Shown here: piece by piece, positions 1 to 8,056 of the stretch | Layout of the letters: every line of letters begins with the position of its first letter | How positions within the stretch are numbered: the first letter of the stretch is position 1 | Origin: Hymenobacter qilianensis | Lineage (GTDB): Bacteria > Bacteroidota > Bacteroidia > Cytophagales > Hymenobacteraceae | Assembly (NCBI RefSeq): GCF_014489555.1 | Contig: NZ_CP060784.1 | Location: 3,162,001-3,226,000, forward strand | DNA: 64,000 nucleotides | Direction: 5' to 3' | Translations under genes and position numbers: made by a program | The notes under the pieces: model-generated | The model's database searches: none | Told to the model about the DNA's origin: nothing | What the model saw: only the letters and a program-made list of their open reading frames with translations

Positions 1-44
1 CCGCGCTTCCCATTCTTTACCCCGGTTGGTATAAATAAAAGTAC

Positions 45-188
45 CTCATTGGGTGCCGTAGCTTAGCCTTACTTCGATTCAGATTCGCCGGGTCGGGGGT
101 TCGATTCCCTCTCGTCAGCCTTCGGGCTGGCGGTAGCTCAGTTGGTTAGAGCAGGACAGTTGGCTGGGCGCCTTGTTGCCCCAATGAG
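45..188 (+). ncRNA. Y RNA-like ncRNA, unit 1, with permuted tRNA module
   Basis: The two ends pair in a perfect 9-bp stem (CTCATTGGG at 45-53 with CCCAATGAG at 180-188), as in Y RNAs, whose end stem binds Ro60. The shared 5' motif GGTGCCGTAG lies at 52-61, followed by AGCCTTACTTCG. Inside is a tRNA in permuted order: T-stem GGGGG (95-99), loop TTCGATT, CCCTC (107-111); then GTCAGCC (114-120) paired with GGCTGGC (125-131) across a TTCG tetraloop in place of the CCA end; then TA and a canonical D-arm, GCTC (136-139) with GAGC (149-152). Bacterial Y RNAs are known to mimic tRNAs in this way. The Y RNA name is inferred from structure and context. Confidence 0.78.
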
Positions 189-197
189 TTATTATCC

Positions 198-349
198 CTG
201 CTACCCAAGTGCCGTAGGAAGGCGCTACTTCGGTGAGATTCACTTGTGAATCAGCGGGTTCAACCCCCGCAACTTGTGGCTTCGGTCGCAAGAGACACGC
301 TTGCAAAAGGGTGTTGGCAACGCCTGCCGTTCGTTGCCTTGGGTAGCAG
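198..349 (+). ncRNA. Y RNA-like ncRNA, unit 2, degenerate tRNA module
   Basis: It is closed by a perfect 12-bp stem, CTGCTACCCAAG (198-209) with CTTGGGTAGCAG (338-349). It repeats the family motif as AGTGCCGTAG (208-217), followed by TACTTCG. A clean T-arm is present (GCGGG, TTCAACC, CCCGC at 254-270), then an acceptor-like stem CTTGTGGC/GTCGCAAG closed by TTCG (273-292). The expected D-arm sequence is not canonical, so this module is a divergent tRNA mimic. Only 9 bases separate it from unit 1 and 7 from unit 3, which suggests one precursor processed into several RNAs. Confidence 0.72.
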
Positions 350-356
350 CTTGTTT

Positions 357-494
357 TCCTGATGGGTGCCGTAGTGCAGCCTTACTTCGCCAGAATGCTA
401 AGGTCGAAGGTTCGAGTCCTTCCTGCTATTTAAGCAGTAGCTCAGTCGGTTAGAGCATAGCACAGTGGCTGCACGCCTCATTGCCCCAGCAGGA
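357..494 (+). ncRNA. Y RNA-like ncRNA, unit 3, with permuted tRNA module
   Basis: End stem TCCTGATGGG (357-366) pairs with CCCAGCAGGA (485-494) with one A-G mismatch. The family motif GGTGCCGTAG is at 365-374, then AGCCTTACTTCG. The tRNA-like core is again permuted: T-arm GAAGG, TTCGAGT, CCTTC (406-422), a short acceptor-like stem CTGCT/AGCAG with loop ATTTA (423-437), then TA and a canonical D-arm reading GCTC ... GAGC (440-456). The 3' part (CTGCACGCC, then TTGCCCC) matches unit 1. Despite the tRNA look it cannot be a normal tRNA, because the 3' half precedes the 5' half and no CCA end exists. Confidence 0.77.
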
Positions 495-501
495 GCCGAG
501 C

Positions 502-581
502 CGGAAACGGTGTCGTCGGGTAGCCTTACTTCGCTTTCAACGAACCTGTCATAGGCTCCCCAGCTTTTTCACCCGTTTCCG
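502..581 (+). ncRNA. Short Y RNA-like ncRNA, unit 4, no tRNA module
   Basis: A 9-bp end stem, CGGAAACGG (502-510) with CCGTTTCCG (573-581), encloses the diverged family motif GGTGTCGTCG (509-518) and the conserved TAGCCTTACTTCG (521-533). There is no T-arm or D-arm, so this would be a minimal Y RNA keeping only the putative Ro-binding part. Membership rests on the shared motif and position. It is the least certain of the four. Confidence 0.55.
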
Positions 582-582
582 T

Positions 583-599
583 GCTTCGGTAAGCTTTTC
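583..599 (+). terminator. Weak hairpin with T-run after the ncRNA array
   Basis: GCTT (583-586) and AAGC (591-594) form a 4-bp stem followed by TTTT. It could end or attenuate the ncRNA transcript before rtcB. The stem is short. Confidence 0.3.
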
Positions 600-620
600 T
601 AGAGCGCCTTATTTTCTCAG

Positions 621-690
621 CTGAGGAATACAGTCCGTTCGCGTCAATTCTTTCTAATCAAAGGCGAAGTATTCCTTCGCTAACCCACTC
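621..690 (+). promoter_or_regulatory. rtcB leader with two exclusive hairpins
   Basis: AGGAATAC (624-631) can pair with GTATTCCT (669-676). The overlapping GCGAAG (664-669) can instead pair with CTTCGC (675-680) around a 5-base loop. The two foldings share bases and cannot coexist, and both end 10-15 bases before the rtcB ATG. This could be a regulatory leader. It is inferred from base pairing only. Confidence 0.35.
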
Positions 691-2091
691 ATGGCCCAAC
701 AATTACGCGGTAACGACCTCCGGCAGCTTGGCTTCCCCGAGGGCCGCGCCATCGGTCTCGCGCTGGCTCAATTGCAGCGCAAGCATCTCAAGAGGCTTTC
801 TCTTACCAATCAACTCACGCTCTTACAGCAAATTCTAACTACTCCCATGGACTTTGTTACGCACCTCGATTGGAGCTACGTGGCAGCCGCGTTGCTTCCG
901 CCACCTTCGCGCCATATTGAATTGGTGGCGCGCAAACCTTACGCCCTCTACGGGGCCGAGCACATTGAAGCCGGCGCCCTGCACCAGATGGACACGGCCA
1001 TGAAACTGCCGGTGACGGTGGCCGGCGCCCTTATGCCCGACGCCCACCATGGCTACGGCCTGCCCATCGGCGGCGTGCTGGCCACCGACAACGCCGTGAT
1101 TCCCTACGCCGTGGGCGTGGACATTGGCTGCCGGATGGCGCTGTCGGTGTATAATTTGCCCCCCAAGCACCTCACTCAGCGTGTACAAGAGCTGCAAAAG
1201 CTGCTCCTGGACAATACGCGCTTCGGCAACCGCACTGGCTTTCAGCACGGCCGAAAAATGGGCCACGAAGTGCTGGATCGGGAGGAGTTTCGCGACATTC
1301 CGTTTCTGCGCAACAAGCAGGCAACCGCCGCTGACCAAATCGGCACGTCGGGTTCCGGCAACCACTTCGTCGAATTCGGCATCGTGGACATCACCGATCC
1401 GACTAACGAAATGGGCGTACCGGTAGGCCAGTATGTGGGCTTGTTGTCGCACTCCGGCTCGCGGGGACTGGGCGCAAGTGTGGCCAATCACTATACCAAG
1501 CTGGCCATGGAAAACTGCCAGCTGCCCAACGAAGCCAAGCACTTAGCCTGGCTTTCCCTCGACGGGGAACTCGGGCAAGAATACTGGGCGGCTATGAACT
1601 TGGCGGGCGCTTACGCGTCGGCCTGTCACGAGCACATTCACCAGCGGATGGCCAAAGCCCTGGGCGAGCGGCCCTTGGCTAAAGTGGAAAACCACCACAA
1701 CTTCGCCTGGCGCGAAACGCTAGCCGATGGCCGCGAAGCCATTGTGCACCGCAAGGGCGCCACGCCGGCCGGCAAAGGCGTACTCGGCGTGATTCCGGGC
1801 TCGATGACGGCCCCTGGCTTTATCGTGCGTGGTCGGGGTGTGGCCGATTCCTTAGGTTCGGCCTCGCACGGGGCCGGCCGCCTCATGTCCCGCACGCGGG
1901 CCAAGCAGGAGCTAAGCGAGTCGGCGGTGCGCCAGCACCTCACCGACCACGGCGTAGTGCTGCAAGGCGGCGGCCTCGACGAAGCGCCTATGGCCTACAA
2001 AGACATCCGAGCCGTGATGCAGAGCCAGCAGGAGCTAGTGGACGTGCTCGGCTCCTTCACCCCGAAAATTGTGCGCATGGATGGCGCATAA
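691..2091 (+). CDS. rtcB: RtcB-family RNA ligase, copy 1
   Basis: 466 aa, cytosolic. RtcB ligases join 2',3'-cyclic or 3'-phosphate RNA ends to 5'-OH ends, using Mn2+ and a GMP-histidine intermediate. All the metal and guanylate positions are visible: DIGCRM (D144, C147), GNHFVEFG (H225), LLSHSGSRG (H254), ENHHNFAW (H335/H336) and the GMP-accepting histidine in SASHGAGR (H393), after the GATPAGKG and PGSMTAPG blocks. It follows the four Y RNA-like genes and is ended by the hairpin at 2099. Y RNA genes next to rtcB also occur in proteobacterial rsr-yrl-rtcBA operons, which supports a role in repair of cleaved RNA. No rtcA cyclase is seen nearby. Confidence 0.95.
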   Translation: MAQQLRGNDLRQLGFPEGRAIGLALAQLQRKHLKRLSLTNQLTLLQQILTTPMDFVTHLDWSYVAAALLPPPSRHIELVARKPYALYGAEHIEAGALHQMDTAMKLPVTVAGALMPDAHHGYGLPIGGVLATDNAVIPYAVGVDIGCRMALSVYNLPPKHLTQRVQELQKLLLDNTRFGNRTGFQHGRKMGHEVLDREEFRDIPFLRNKQATAADQIGTSGSGNHFVEFGIVDITDPTNEMGVPVGQYVGLLSHSGSRGLGASVANHYTKLAMENCQLPNEAKHLAWLSLDGELGQEYWAAMNLAGAYASACHEHIHQRMAKALGERPLAKVENHHNFAWRETLADGREAIVHRKGATPAGKGVLGVIPGSMTAPGFIVRGRGVADSLGSASHGAGRLMSRTRAKQELSESAVRQHLTDHGVVLQGGGLDEAPMAYKDIRAVMQSQQELVDVLGSFTPKIVRMDGA

Positions 2092-2098
2092 AAGAAGT

Positions 2099-2131
2099 AA
2101 AAAGCCCCCAGAAGTTTTCGGGGGCTTTTTT
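2099..2131 (+). terminator. Intrinsic terminator after rtcB copy 1
   Basis: AAAAAGCCCCC (2099-2109) pairs with GGGGGCTTTTT (2120-2130), loop about 10 bases. Each arm is one copy of the dispersed motif of this window. Confidence 0.85.
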
Positions 2132-2149
2132 ATAAAAAGAAAAAGGCGA

Positions 2150-2351
2150 TCATGCAGAGCGGTAGCGAAGCATCTCGCGTGCTAACGCAGGATTAGTAAC
2201 TGTCATGCTGAGTTTGACGAAGCATCTCTACGCAATGGTAAACTCAACGAAGCGGTAGAGATGCTTCGACAAGCTCAGCATGACCGTCTGATTCAAAATA
2301 GTTAGTACTCCTACATCAGCACGCGAGATGCTTCACTCCGTTCTGCATGAC
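2150..2351. repeat. Composite REP-like palindrome between the rtcB genes
   Basis: The outer arms begin with ATCATGCAGAGCGGTAGC and end with the inverse ending in TTCTGCATGACG. Nested inside is a second palindrome whose arms carry GTCATGCTGAG and CTCAGCATGACC. Both share the core AGCATCTC/GAGATGCT. The same core recurs at 7834, 34232 and 36381. Transcribed, it would fold into a long hairpin. Confidence 0.8.
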
Positions 2352-2460
2352 GTTCTTACAAGCACAAAACCTGCTATATCAACCTCACCAATCTAACCTC
2401 GTCCATAACCTATCACCACCAATCAGCGCTACAACCCGGTACCACCCAACTCCAGGCATC

Positions 2461-3897
2461 ATGGCCAAAGCAACCAATAAGCTTCACAGCAAAGACCTGC
2501 GCCAAATCGGCTTTACCAACGACCAGCACATCAGCCTCGCCCTCGATATTCTGGACCAGCGCGAGCTGCGTCGCCTCGATAAGGGCAGCGCACAGGCCTT
2601 GCTACAGGAAATAAAAAACGACCCGTTCAAATACCTGCGTGACGAAAACTGGCGACCTCTGGCTGAGCAACTCGTGCCCCAGCCCTCGCGCGATGTGGCC
2701 CTCAATCCTGAAATAAAAGACTACCGCCGCTACGGCGAGGCCTTCATTGAAGACGGCGCCCACAAGCAGATGGATACCGCCATGCAGCTTCCCGTGACCA
2801 TTGATGGGGCCCTCATGCCCGATGCTCACCAGGGCTACGGTCTGCCCATCGGGGGCGTGTTGGCGGTAGATAATGCAGTGATTCCCTACGGGGTGGGCAT
2901 GGACATTGGCTGCCGCATGGCCCTGTCTATCTTCGACATGCCGGCCAGCTACCTTGGTAAGCATAGTCAGGATTTGCGCAAATTGTTGCTGGAGCACACC
3001 AAGTTTGGCAACAAGGAAGTGTTCAAGAAGCCTTTCACCGACGACCCCATTTTCGAGCGGCCAGAGTTTCGCGAAATCGGGGTGGTGCGGCACAAGCGCG
3101 ATTCAGCCATGGCCCAGATTGGCAGCTCCGGCTCCGGCAACCACTTTGTGGAGTTTGGCTTGGTTGATATTACCGACCCGAACAATGAGATGGGTGTGCC
3201 GGTGGGGCAATACGTGGGCTTGTTGTCGCACAGCGGCTCGCGGGGCTTAGGGGCGGCCGTGGCTCAGCATTTCACCAAAGTAGCCATGGAAAAATGCCCC
3301 CTGCCACCGCAAGCGAGGCATTTGGCGTGGCTTTCGTTGGATTCGCAAGAAGGGCAGGAGTACTGGCGCGCCATGAACTTGGCGGGCGACTACGCGTCGG
3401 CCTGCCACCACGATATTCACCGCCGCCTCAGCAAAGCCCTGGGTAATCAGCCGTTGGCGCAAGTCGAGAATCATCACAACTTTGCCTGGAAGGAAACGCT
3501 ACCCGATGGCCGCGAAGCCATTGTGCACCGCAAGGGCGCCACGCCGGCCGGCAAAGGCGTGCTCGGCGTGATTCCGGGCTCCATGACGGCTCCCGGCTTT
3601 ATCGTGCGCGGGCGAGGCGAGCGGGACTCGCTTCAGTCGGCTTCCCATGGTGCCGGGCGCCGCCTCAGTCGCACCCAGGCCAAAGCCCAAATAGGGGAAG
3701 GCGACATGCGCCGCCAGCTGCGCGACCACGGTATAGAGCTTATCGGCGGCGGCCTCGACGAAGCGCCCGGTGCTTATAAAGACATTCACCAGGTAATGGC
3801 CCACCAGCGCGACTTAGTGGATGTGCTGGGTACGTTCACGCCCAAAGTAGTGCGCATGGATGCGGGCGGAAGCAGAGGAAAAGGACGAGGGGAGTAG
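2461..3897 (+). CDS. rtcB: RtcB-family RNA ligase, copy 2
   Basis: 478 aa, a close paralogue of the preceding gene over nearly its whole length. All active-site residues are kept: DIGCRM (D148, C151), GNHFVEFG (H228), LLSHSGSRG (H257), ENHHNFAW (H338/H339) and SASHGAGR (H396). The ATG at 2461 is chosen because alignment with copy 1 begins there (KDLRQIGF against NDLRQLGF). An in-frame upstream start at 2347 would translate part of the repeat. The C-terminus has a short basic Gly/Arg tail lacking in copy 1. Both copies look active, so division of labour by substrate or expression is possible but not shown. A half-motif (six G, then C and a T-run) starts at 3900. Confidence 0.94.
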   Translation: MAKATNKLHSKDLRQIGFTNDQHISLALDILDQRELRRLDKGSAQALLQEIKNDPFKYLRDENWRPLAEQLVPQPSRDVALNPEIKDYRRYGEAFIEDGAHKQMDTAMQLPVTIDGALMPDAHQGYGLPIGGVLAVDNAVIPYGVGMDIGCRMALSIFDMPASYLGKHSQDLRKLLLEHTKFGNKEVFKKPFTDDPIFERPEFREIGVVRHKRDSAMAQIGSSGSGNHFVEFGLVDITDPNNEMGVPVGQYVGLLSHSGSRGLGAAVAQHFTKVAMEKCPLPPQARHLAWLSLDSQEGQEYWRAMNLAGDYASACHHDIHRRLSKALGNQPLAQVENHHNFAWKETLPDGREAIVHRKGATPAGKGVLGVIPGSMTAPGFIVRGRGERDSLQSASHGAGRRLSRTQAKAQIGEGDMRRQLRDHGIELIGGGLDEAPGAYKDIHQVMAHQRDLVDVLGTFTPKVVRMDAGGSRGKGRGE

Positions 3898-4067
3898 CTG
3901 GGGGGCTTTTTTGATAGCAAATGAAGCTTTTCGCAATAACTATCAGCATCTTTCAACCTCCTCCGTAGCAACCCCAGCCCCAAAAATCGAGTACCGCTGA
4001 ACTTGCCTTTGTGTGACCAGCTTCCTGCCGCGCCACGCTCTCTAAGCTTTACTCCATACGTACTCTT

Positions 4068-4883
4068 ATGTCTTCATCTTCTACCAAACGCTTAACTAAT
4101 CAAGTAGCGCTCGTAACCGGCGCCAGCTCCGGTATTGGAACGGGTGTAGCCGTGGCACTGGCCGAGGCGGGCGCAACCGTTGTGGTCAACTACCATAGCG
4201 ATGCCGAAGAGGCGGAGAAAGTAGTAACGCGAATAAAAGAGAACGGCGGCAATGCCGTAGCCATCAAAGCCGATGTAAGCAAGGAAGACCAGGTGCAGGC
4301 GATGTTTCGGCAGACCATCCAGCAGTTTGGCACGCTTCACATTCTGGTTGCCAACTCCGGTATTCAGCAGGACGCGACGCTGGTCGACATGACCCTGGAG
4401 CAATGGCAAAAGGTGATTGACGTGAACCTGACGGGCCAGTTTCTGTGTGCCCGCGAGGCGGCGCGGGAGTTTATCAAGCGCGGCGTGCAGCAGGACATAT
4501 CCAGGGCGGCCGGCAAGATTATCTGCATGAGCTCGGTGCACGAAACTATTCCGTGGGCGGGTCACGTAAACTACGCCGCTTCCAAGGGTGGCCTGATGCT
4601 ACTCATGAAAAGCATGGCTCAGGAGCTGGCTCCGCACAAAATCCGGGTGAACAGCATCGCGCCGGGTGCCATCAAAACGCCCATCAACAACGAAGCCTGG
4701 GAAACGCCCGAAGCGGCCAATAAGCTGCTGGAGCTTATTCCCTACGGCCGCATTGGGGAGGTGGAGGATATTGGGCGGGTAGCCGCCTGGCTTGCCTCCG
4801 ATGAGGCTGATTATGTCCATGGAACCACCCTGTACGTAGATGGTGGTATGACCTTGTATCCGGGCTTTGCCGACAACGGGTGA
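4068..4883 (+). CDS. SDR oxidoreductase, glucose 1-dehydrogenase-like
   Basis: 271 aa, classical short-chain dehydrogenase. TGASSGIG (17-24) is the nucleotide-binding loop. NSG (96-98) replaces the usual NAG. The catalytic Ser is at 155/156, with Tyr169 and Lys173 in YAASK. The C-terminal VHGTTLYVDGGMTLYPG is typical of glucose 1-dehydrogenase-like SDRs of this phylum. The substrate cannot be fixed from sequence. It stands alone between rtcB and a repeat, on the same strand as the downstream glycosidase. Confidence 0.85.
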   Translation: MSSSSTKRLTNQVALVTGASSGIGTGVAVALAEAGATVVVNYHSDAEEAEKVVTRIKENGGNAVAIKADVSKEDQVQAMFRQTIQQFGTLHILVANSGIQQDATLVDMTLEQWQKVIDVNLTGQFLCAREAAREFIKRGVQQDISRAAGKIICMSSVHETIPWAGHVNYAASKGGLMLLMKSMAQELAPHKIRVNSIAPGAIKTPINNEAWETPEAANKLLELIPYGRIGEVEDIGRVAAWLASDEADYVHGTTLYVDGGMTLYPGFADNG

Positions 4884-4913
4884 ACGCTTTGCTTGGTGGA
4901 AAGAGATAAACAA

Positions 4914-5119
4914 CGAGCTCCCCTCCTTACTAAGGAGGGGATGTTTCAGCGTAGCTGAAACGGGGGTGGTTGCGGTCGTTGCTGATGTTGATTAAAATAG
5001 TGTTACAAAAAAGCCCCCAGCGTTGTTCGTGGCCCGTCGTTCAACTAAACAACGACGCAACCACCCCAGCTTTGGCTTCGCCAAACCATCCCCCTTCTTA
5101 CTTCAAAGGAGGGGAGCTT
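4914..5119. repeat. Nested inverted repeat, about 206 bp
   Basis: The outer arms are GAGCTCCCCTCCTT near 4915 and AAGGAGGGGAGCTT near 5106. The inner arms are GGGGTGGTTGCG (from 4963) and CGCAACCACCCC (to 5066). One copy of the dispersed C-run motif sits in the loop at 5014. No open reading frame of note. It resembles a non-coding palindromic intergenic element, and no transposase is linked. Confidence 0.75.
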
Positions 5120-5174
5120 GTCCGCCCTCCAAATATTACTCAAGCAAGGCGTCACACTGCATTTATCATTCATA

Positions 5175-7798
5175 ATGACGCAAGAACAACTACGCTTAGC
5201 TGAATCAAACGCTCAAAATACTGTCTGGAAGAAGTTTGGTCCTTACCTCACGGAGCGGCAGTGGGGCACCGTACGCGAAGACTACAGCGCCAGTGGCAAC
5301 GCCTGGGAGTACATCACCCACGACCTGGCCCGCAGCTACGCCTACCGCTGGGGCGAAGAGGGGCTGGGGGGCATTTCTGACCACCGCCAGCGCCTGTGCT
5401 TTTCGGTGGCGCTCTGGAATGGGGCCGATGGCATTCTGAAGGAGCGCCTGTTTGGCCTGACCAACGGCCAGGGCAATCACGGCGAGGACGTGAAGGAGTA
5501 TTATTACTACCTCGACAGCACGCCCACGCACTCCTATATGAAGATGCTGTACAAGTATCCGCAACAGGAGTTTCCGTACGTGAATCTGGTTCAGGAAAGT
5601 GCCAAGCGCACTCGCGAACAGCCCGAATACGAGCTGCACGATACCGGCATCTTCGACGATAACCGCTACTTCGATGTGTATATCGAATATGCGAAGGCAG
5701 GAATCGATGACATTCTGATTCAGATAACGGTGCACAACCGGGGGCAAAATTGGCCCCCATCATGGTGCTGCCGCAGGTGTGGTTTCGCAATACCTGGTCG
5801 TGGGGCCACGACTCTTACCGGCCGGAGCTAAGCACGCCTGAGCCCAGCCTCGTGCGGATTGCGCATAAAGAGATGGGTACCTACCAACTCTATTGCGACC
5901 AGAATCCGCCCTTACTTTTCTGCGACAACGACACGAATGGCGAACGGCTTTACAACCTGCCGGCCGATGGCTTATTCTTTAAAGATGGCATCAATAATTT
6001 CGTCGTCGATGGCAAGCTAAACGCCATTAACCCATCGCAGACCGGCACCAAAGCCGCCGCCCAATACACGCTGCACATCCCGCCGGGCGAATCGCGGTCG
6101 GTGCGCCTGCGCCTGAGCCAGGCCACGCTGGATGCTCCATTCGCTGATTTTGCCGAAATATTTGCTACCCGTCAGCAGGAGGCCGATGAGTTTTATGACG
6201 TTGTGCAAGAGAAAGTGAAGGAGCCCGATGCGCGCAACATTCAGCGGCAGGCCTTTGCTGGCATGCTCTGGAGCAAGCAGTTCTACTACTATGATATGGC
6301 TCAGTGGATCGACGGCGACCCACTGATGCAAGCGCCGCCCAATGAGCGGCGCACGGGCCGCAACAGCAACTGGCGCCACCTCTACAACGACGACATCATC
6401 TCGATGCCCGACAAGTGGGAGTACCCGTGGTATGCGGCCTGGGACCTCGCTTTCCATTGCATCCCGCTGGCCATGGTCGATGCGCAGTTTGCCAAGCACC
6501 AGCTGCGCCTGCTCACCCGCGACTGGTATATGCACCCCAACGGCCAGCTGCCGGCCTACGAGTGGAACCTGAGCGACGTGAACCCGCCCGTACACGCCTG
6601 GGCCACCTGGCGCGTATATCAGATGGATAAAGAGCAGAACGGAGGTAAAGGCGACACCCACTTTCTGGAGTCGGTGTATCATAAGCTGACGCTCAACTTT
6701 ACTTGGTGGGTAAACCACAAGGACAAAAGCAACCGCAATATCTTTGAGGGGGGCTTTTTGGGACTCGATAACATCGGGGTGTTCGACCGCTCGGCCCCGC
6801 TGCCCACCGGCGGCACCATCGAGCAATCGGATGGCACCAGCTGGATGGCTATGTACGCGCTCAACCTTATGCGCATCGCCCTGGAGCTGGCCCAGACAAA
6901 CCTCGTATACCAGGATATCGCCAGCAAATTCTTCGAGCACTTCCTCTACATCGTGGAGGCCATGACCCGGAGCGGCGACGGCGCTTTCAACTTGTGGGAC
7001 GAGGAGGACGAATTTTACTACGACGTGCTCCACACGCCTGATAATACGCGCACCAAGCTCAAAGTGCGTTCTATTGTGGGTTTGATTCCTTTATTTGCAG
7101 TAGAAGTGCTGGAAGATGAGCTGCTGAAGGCTATGCCCGATTTCACGCGCCGTCTTCGCTGGATGCTCGACAATCGGCCCCAACTGGCTGAGCTTGTATC
7201 GCGGTGGTTGGAGCCAGGAAAGGGCGACCGACATCTGCTGTCTTTGCTACGCAGTCATCGCCTTAAGTGCTTGCTCCGCCGCATGCTGGATGAAGCTGAA
7301 TTCCTATCAGAATTTGGAGTGAGGGCTATGTCGCGCTATCATCTGAAGAATCCCTATGTGTTCCCCACGCCCGAAGCCAACTTCATTGTTAGCTACGTGC
7401 CGGGGGAGGCAGAGTCCAGCATGTTCGGTGGCAACTCCAACTGGCGCGGACCTATCTGGTTTCCGATTAACTACCTGATTATCGAGTCGTTGGAGAAGTT
7501 TTATACCTACTACGGAGACTCTCTGAAAGTAGAATACCCAACGGGCTCCGGCGAGCTGCGCAACCTCCGCGATATTGCCGCCGCGTTGTCTGAGCGCCTG
7601 ACCAAGCTGTTTCTAAAAGATAAAAACGGCCACCGACCTGCATTCGGCCCCTCCGAGCTGCTGCAAACCGATCCGCATTTTAAAGACAACCTTCTCTTTC
7701 ACGAATACTTCCACGGTGACGACGGCCACGGCATGGGCGCCAACCACCAAACCGGCTGGACTGGCCTAATTGTGCGCCTGTTGCAGCCCCAGTCTTAA
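5175..7798 (+). CDS. GH63-like glucosidase (MGH1-type), frameshift at 5740
   Basis: About 874 aa once one G is added to the 5-G run at 5740-5744. Without it, translation leaves the frame after ITVHNRG and the rest reads from about 5750 ([18 protein letters not shown]). The N-terminal part carries the aromatic-rich beta domain ([18 protein letters not shown]), and the C-terminal part an (alpha/alpha)6 barrel with [28 protein letters not shown] and a final [12 protein letters not shown]. These are features of the GH63-related bacterial glucosidases, which remove glucose from oligosaccharides. There is no signal peptide, so it is probably cytosolic. The ATG at 5175 gives the normal N-terminus. 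Confidence 0.85.
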
Positions 7799-7833
7799 GA
7801 CGTTCAGTAGTGATTACTGGATTAACTCACCAA

Positions 7834-7933
7834 CCGTCATGCAGAGGCGGAGCCGAAGCATCTCGCTCGCGGTAGTGGGATTAGTAATCTAACGACCGCG
7901 AGCGAGATGCTTCGCTGCCGCTCTGCATGACCG
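7834..7933. repeat. REP-like palindrome
   Basis: Arms begin CCGTCATGCAGAGGCGGAG and end with GCCGCTCTGCATGACCG, with GAAGCATCTCGC/GCGAGATGCTTC inside. Same family as 2150, 34232 and 36381. It lies downstream of the glucosidase. Confidence 0.8.
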
Positions 7934-8056
7934 TTTATAGAGGTTTGTTATCAGAGCAAGCATCAAGAAAGTGATCCAAGACGATGTCAGGCACCTGTTG
8001 AACATTTTATTGCCTACTATTGAAACCGCATTTCTCCGTTTCACCTGCTTTCTAAG

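Noticed and set aside
101..153. Canonical tRNA gene overlapping unit 1
   Set aside because: The T-arm comes before the D-arm and the acceptor is closed by TTCG, so it is a permuted module in a Y RNA-like RNA, not a standard tRNA.
115..306. Minus-strand open frame of 63 codons
   Set aside because: It lies fully over the structured RNA units and has no family features.
2347..2460. Longer N-terminus for rtcB copy 2
   Set aside because: The extension translates the end of a repeat and has no match to copy 1, whose alignment starts at ATG 2461.
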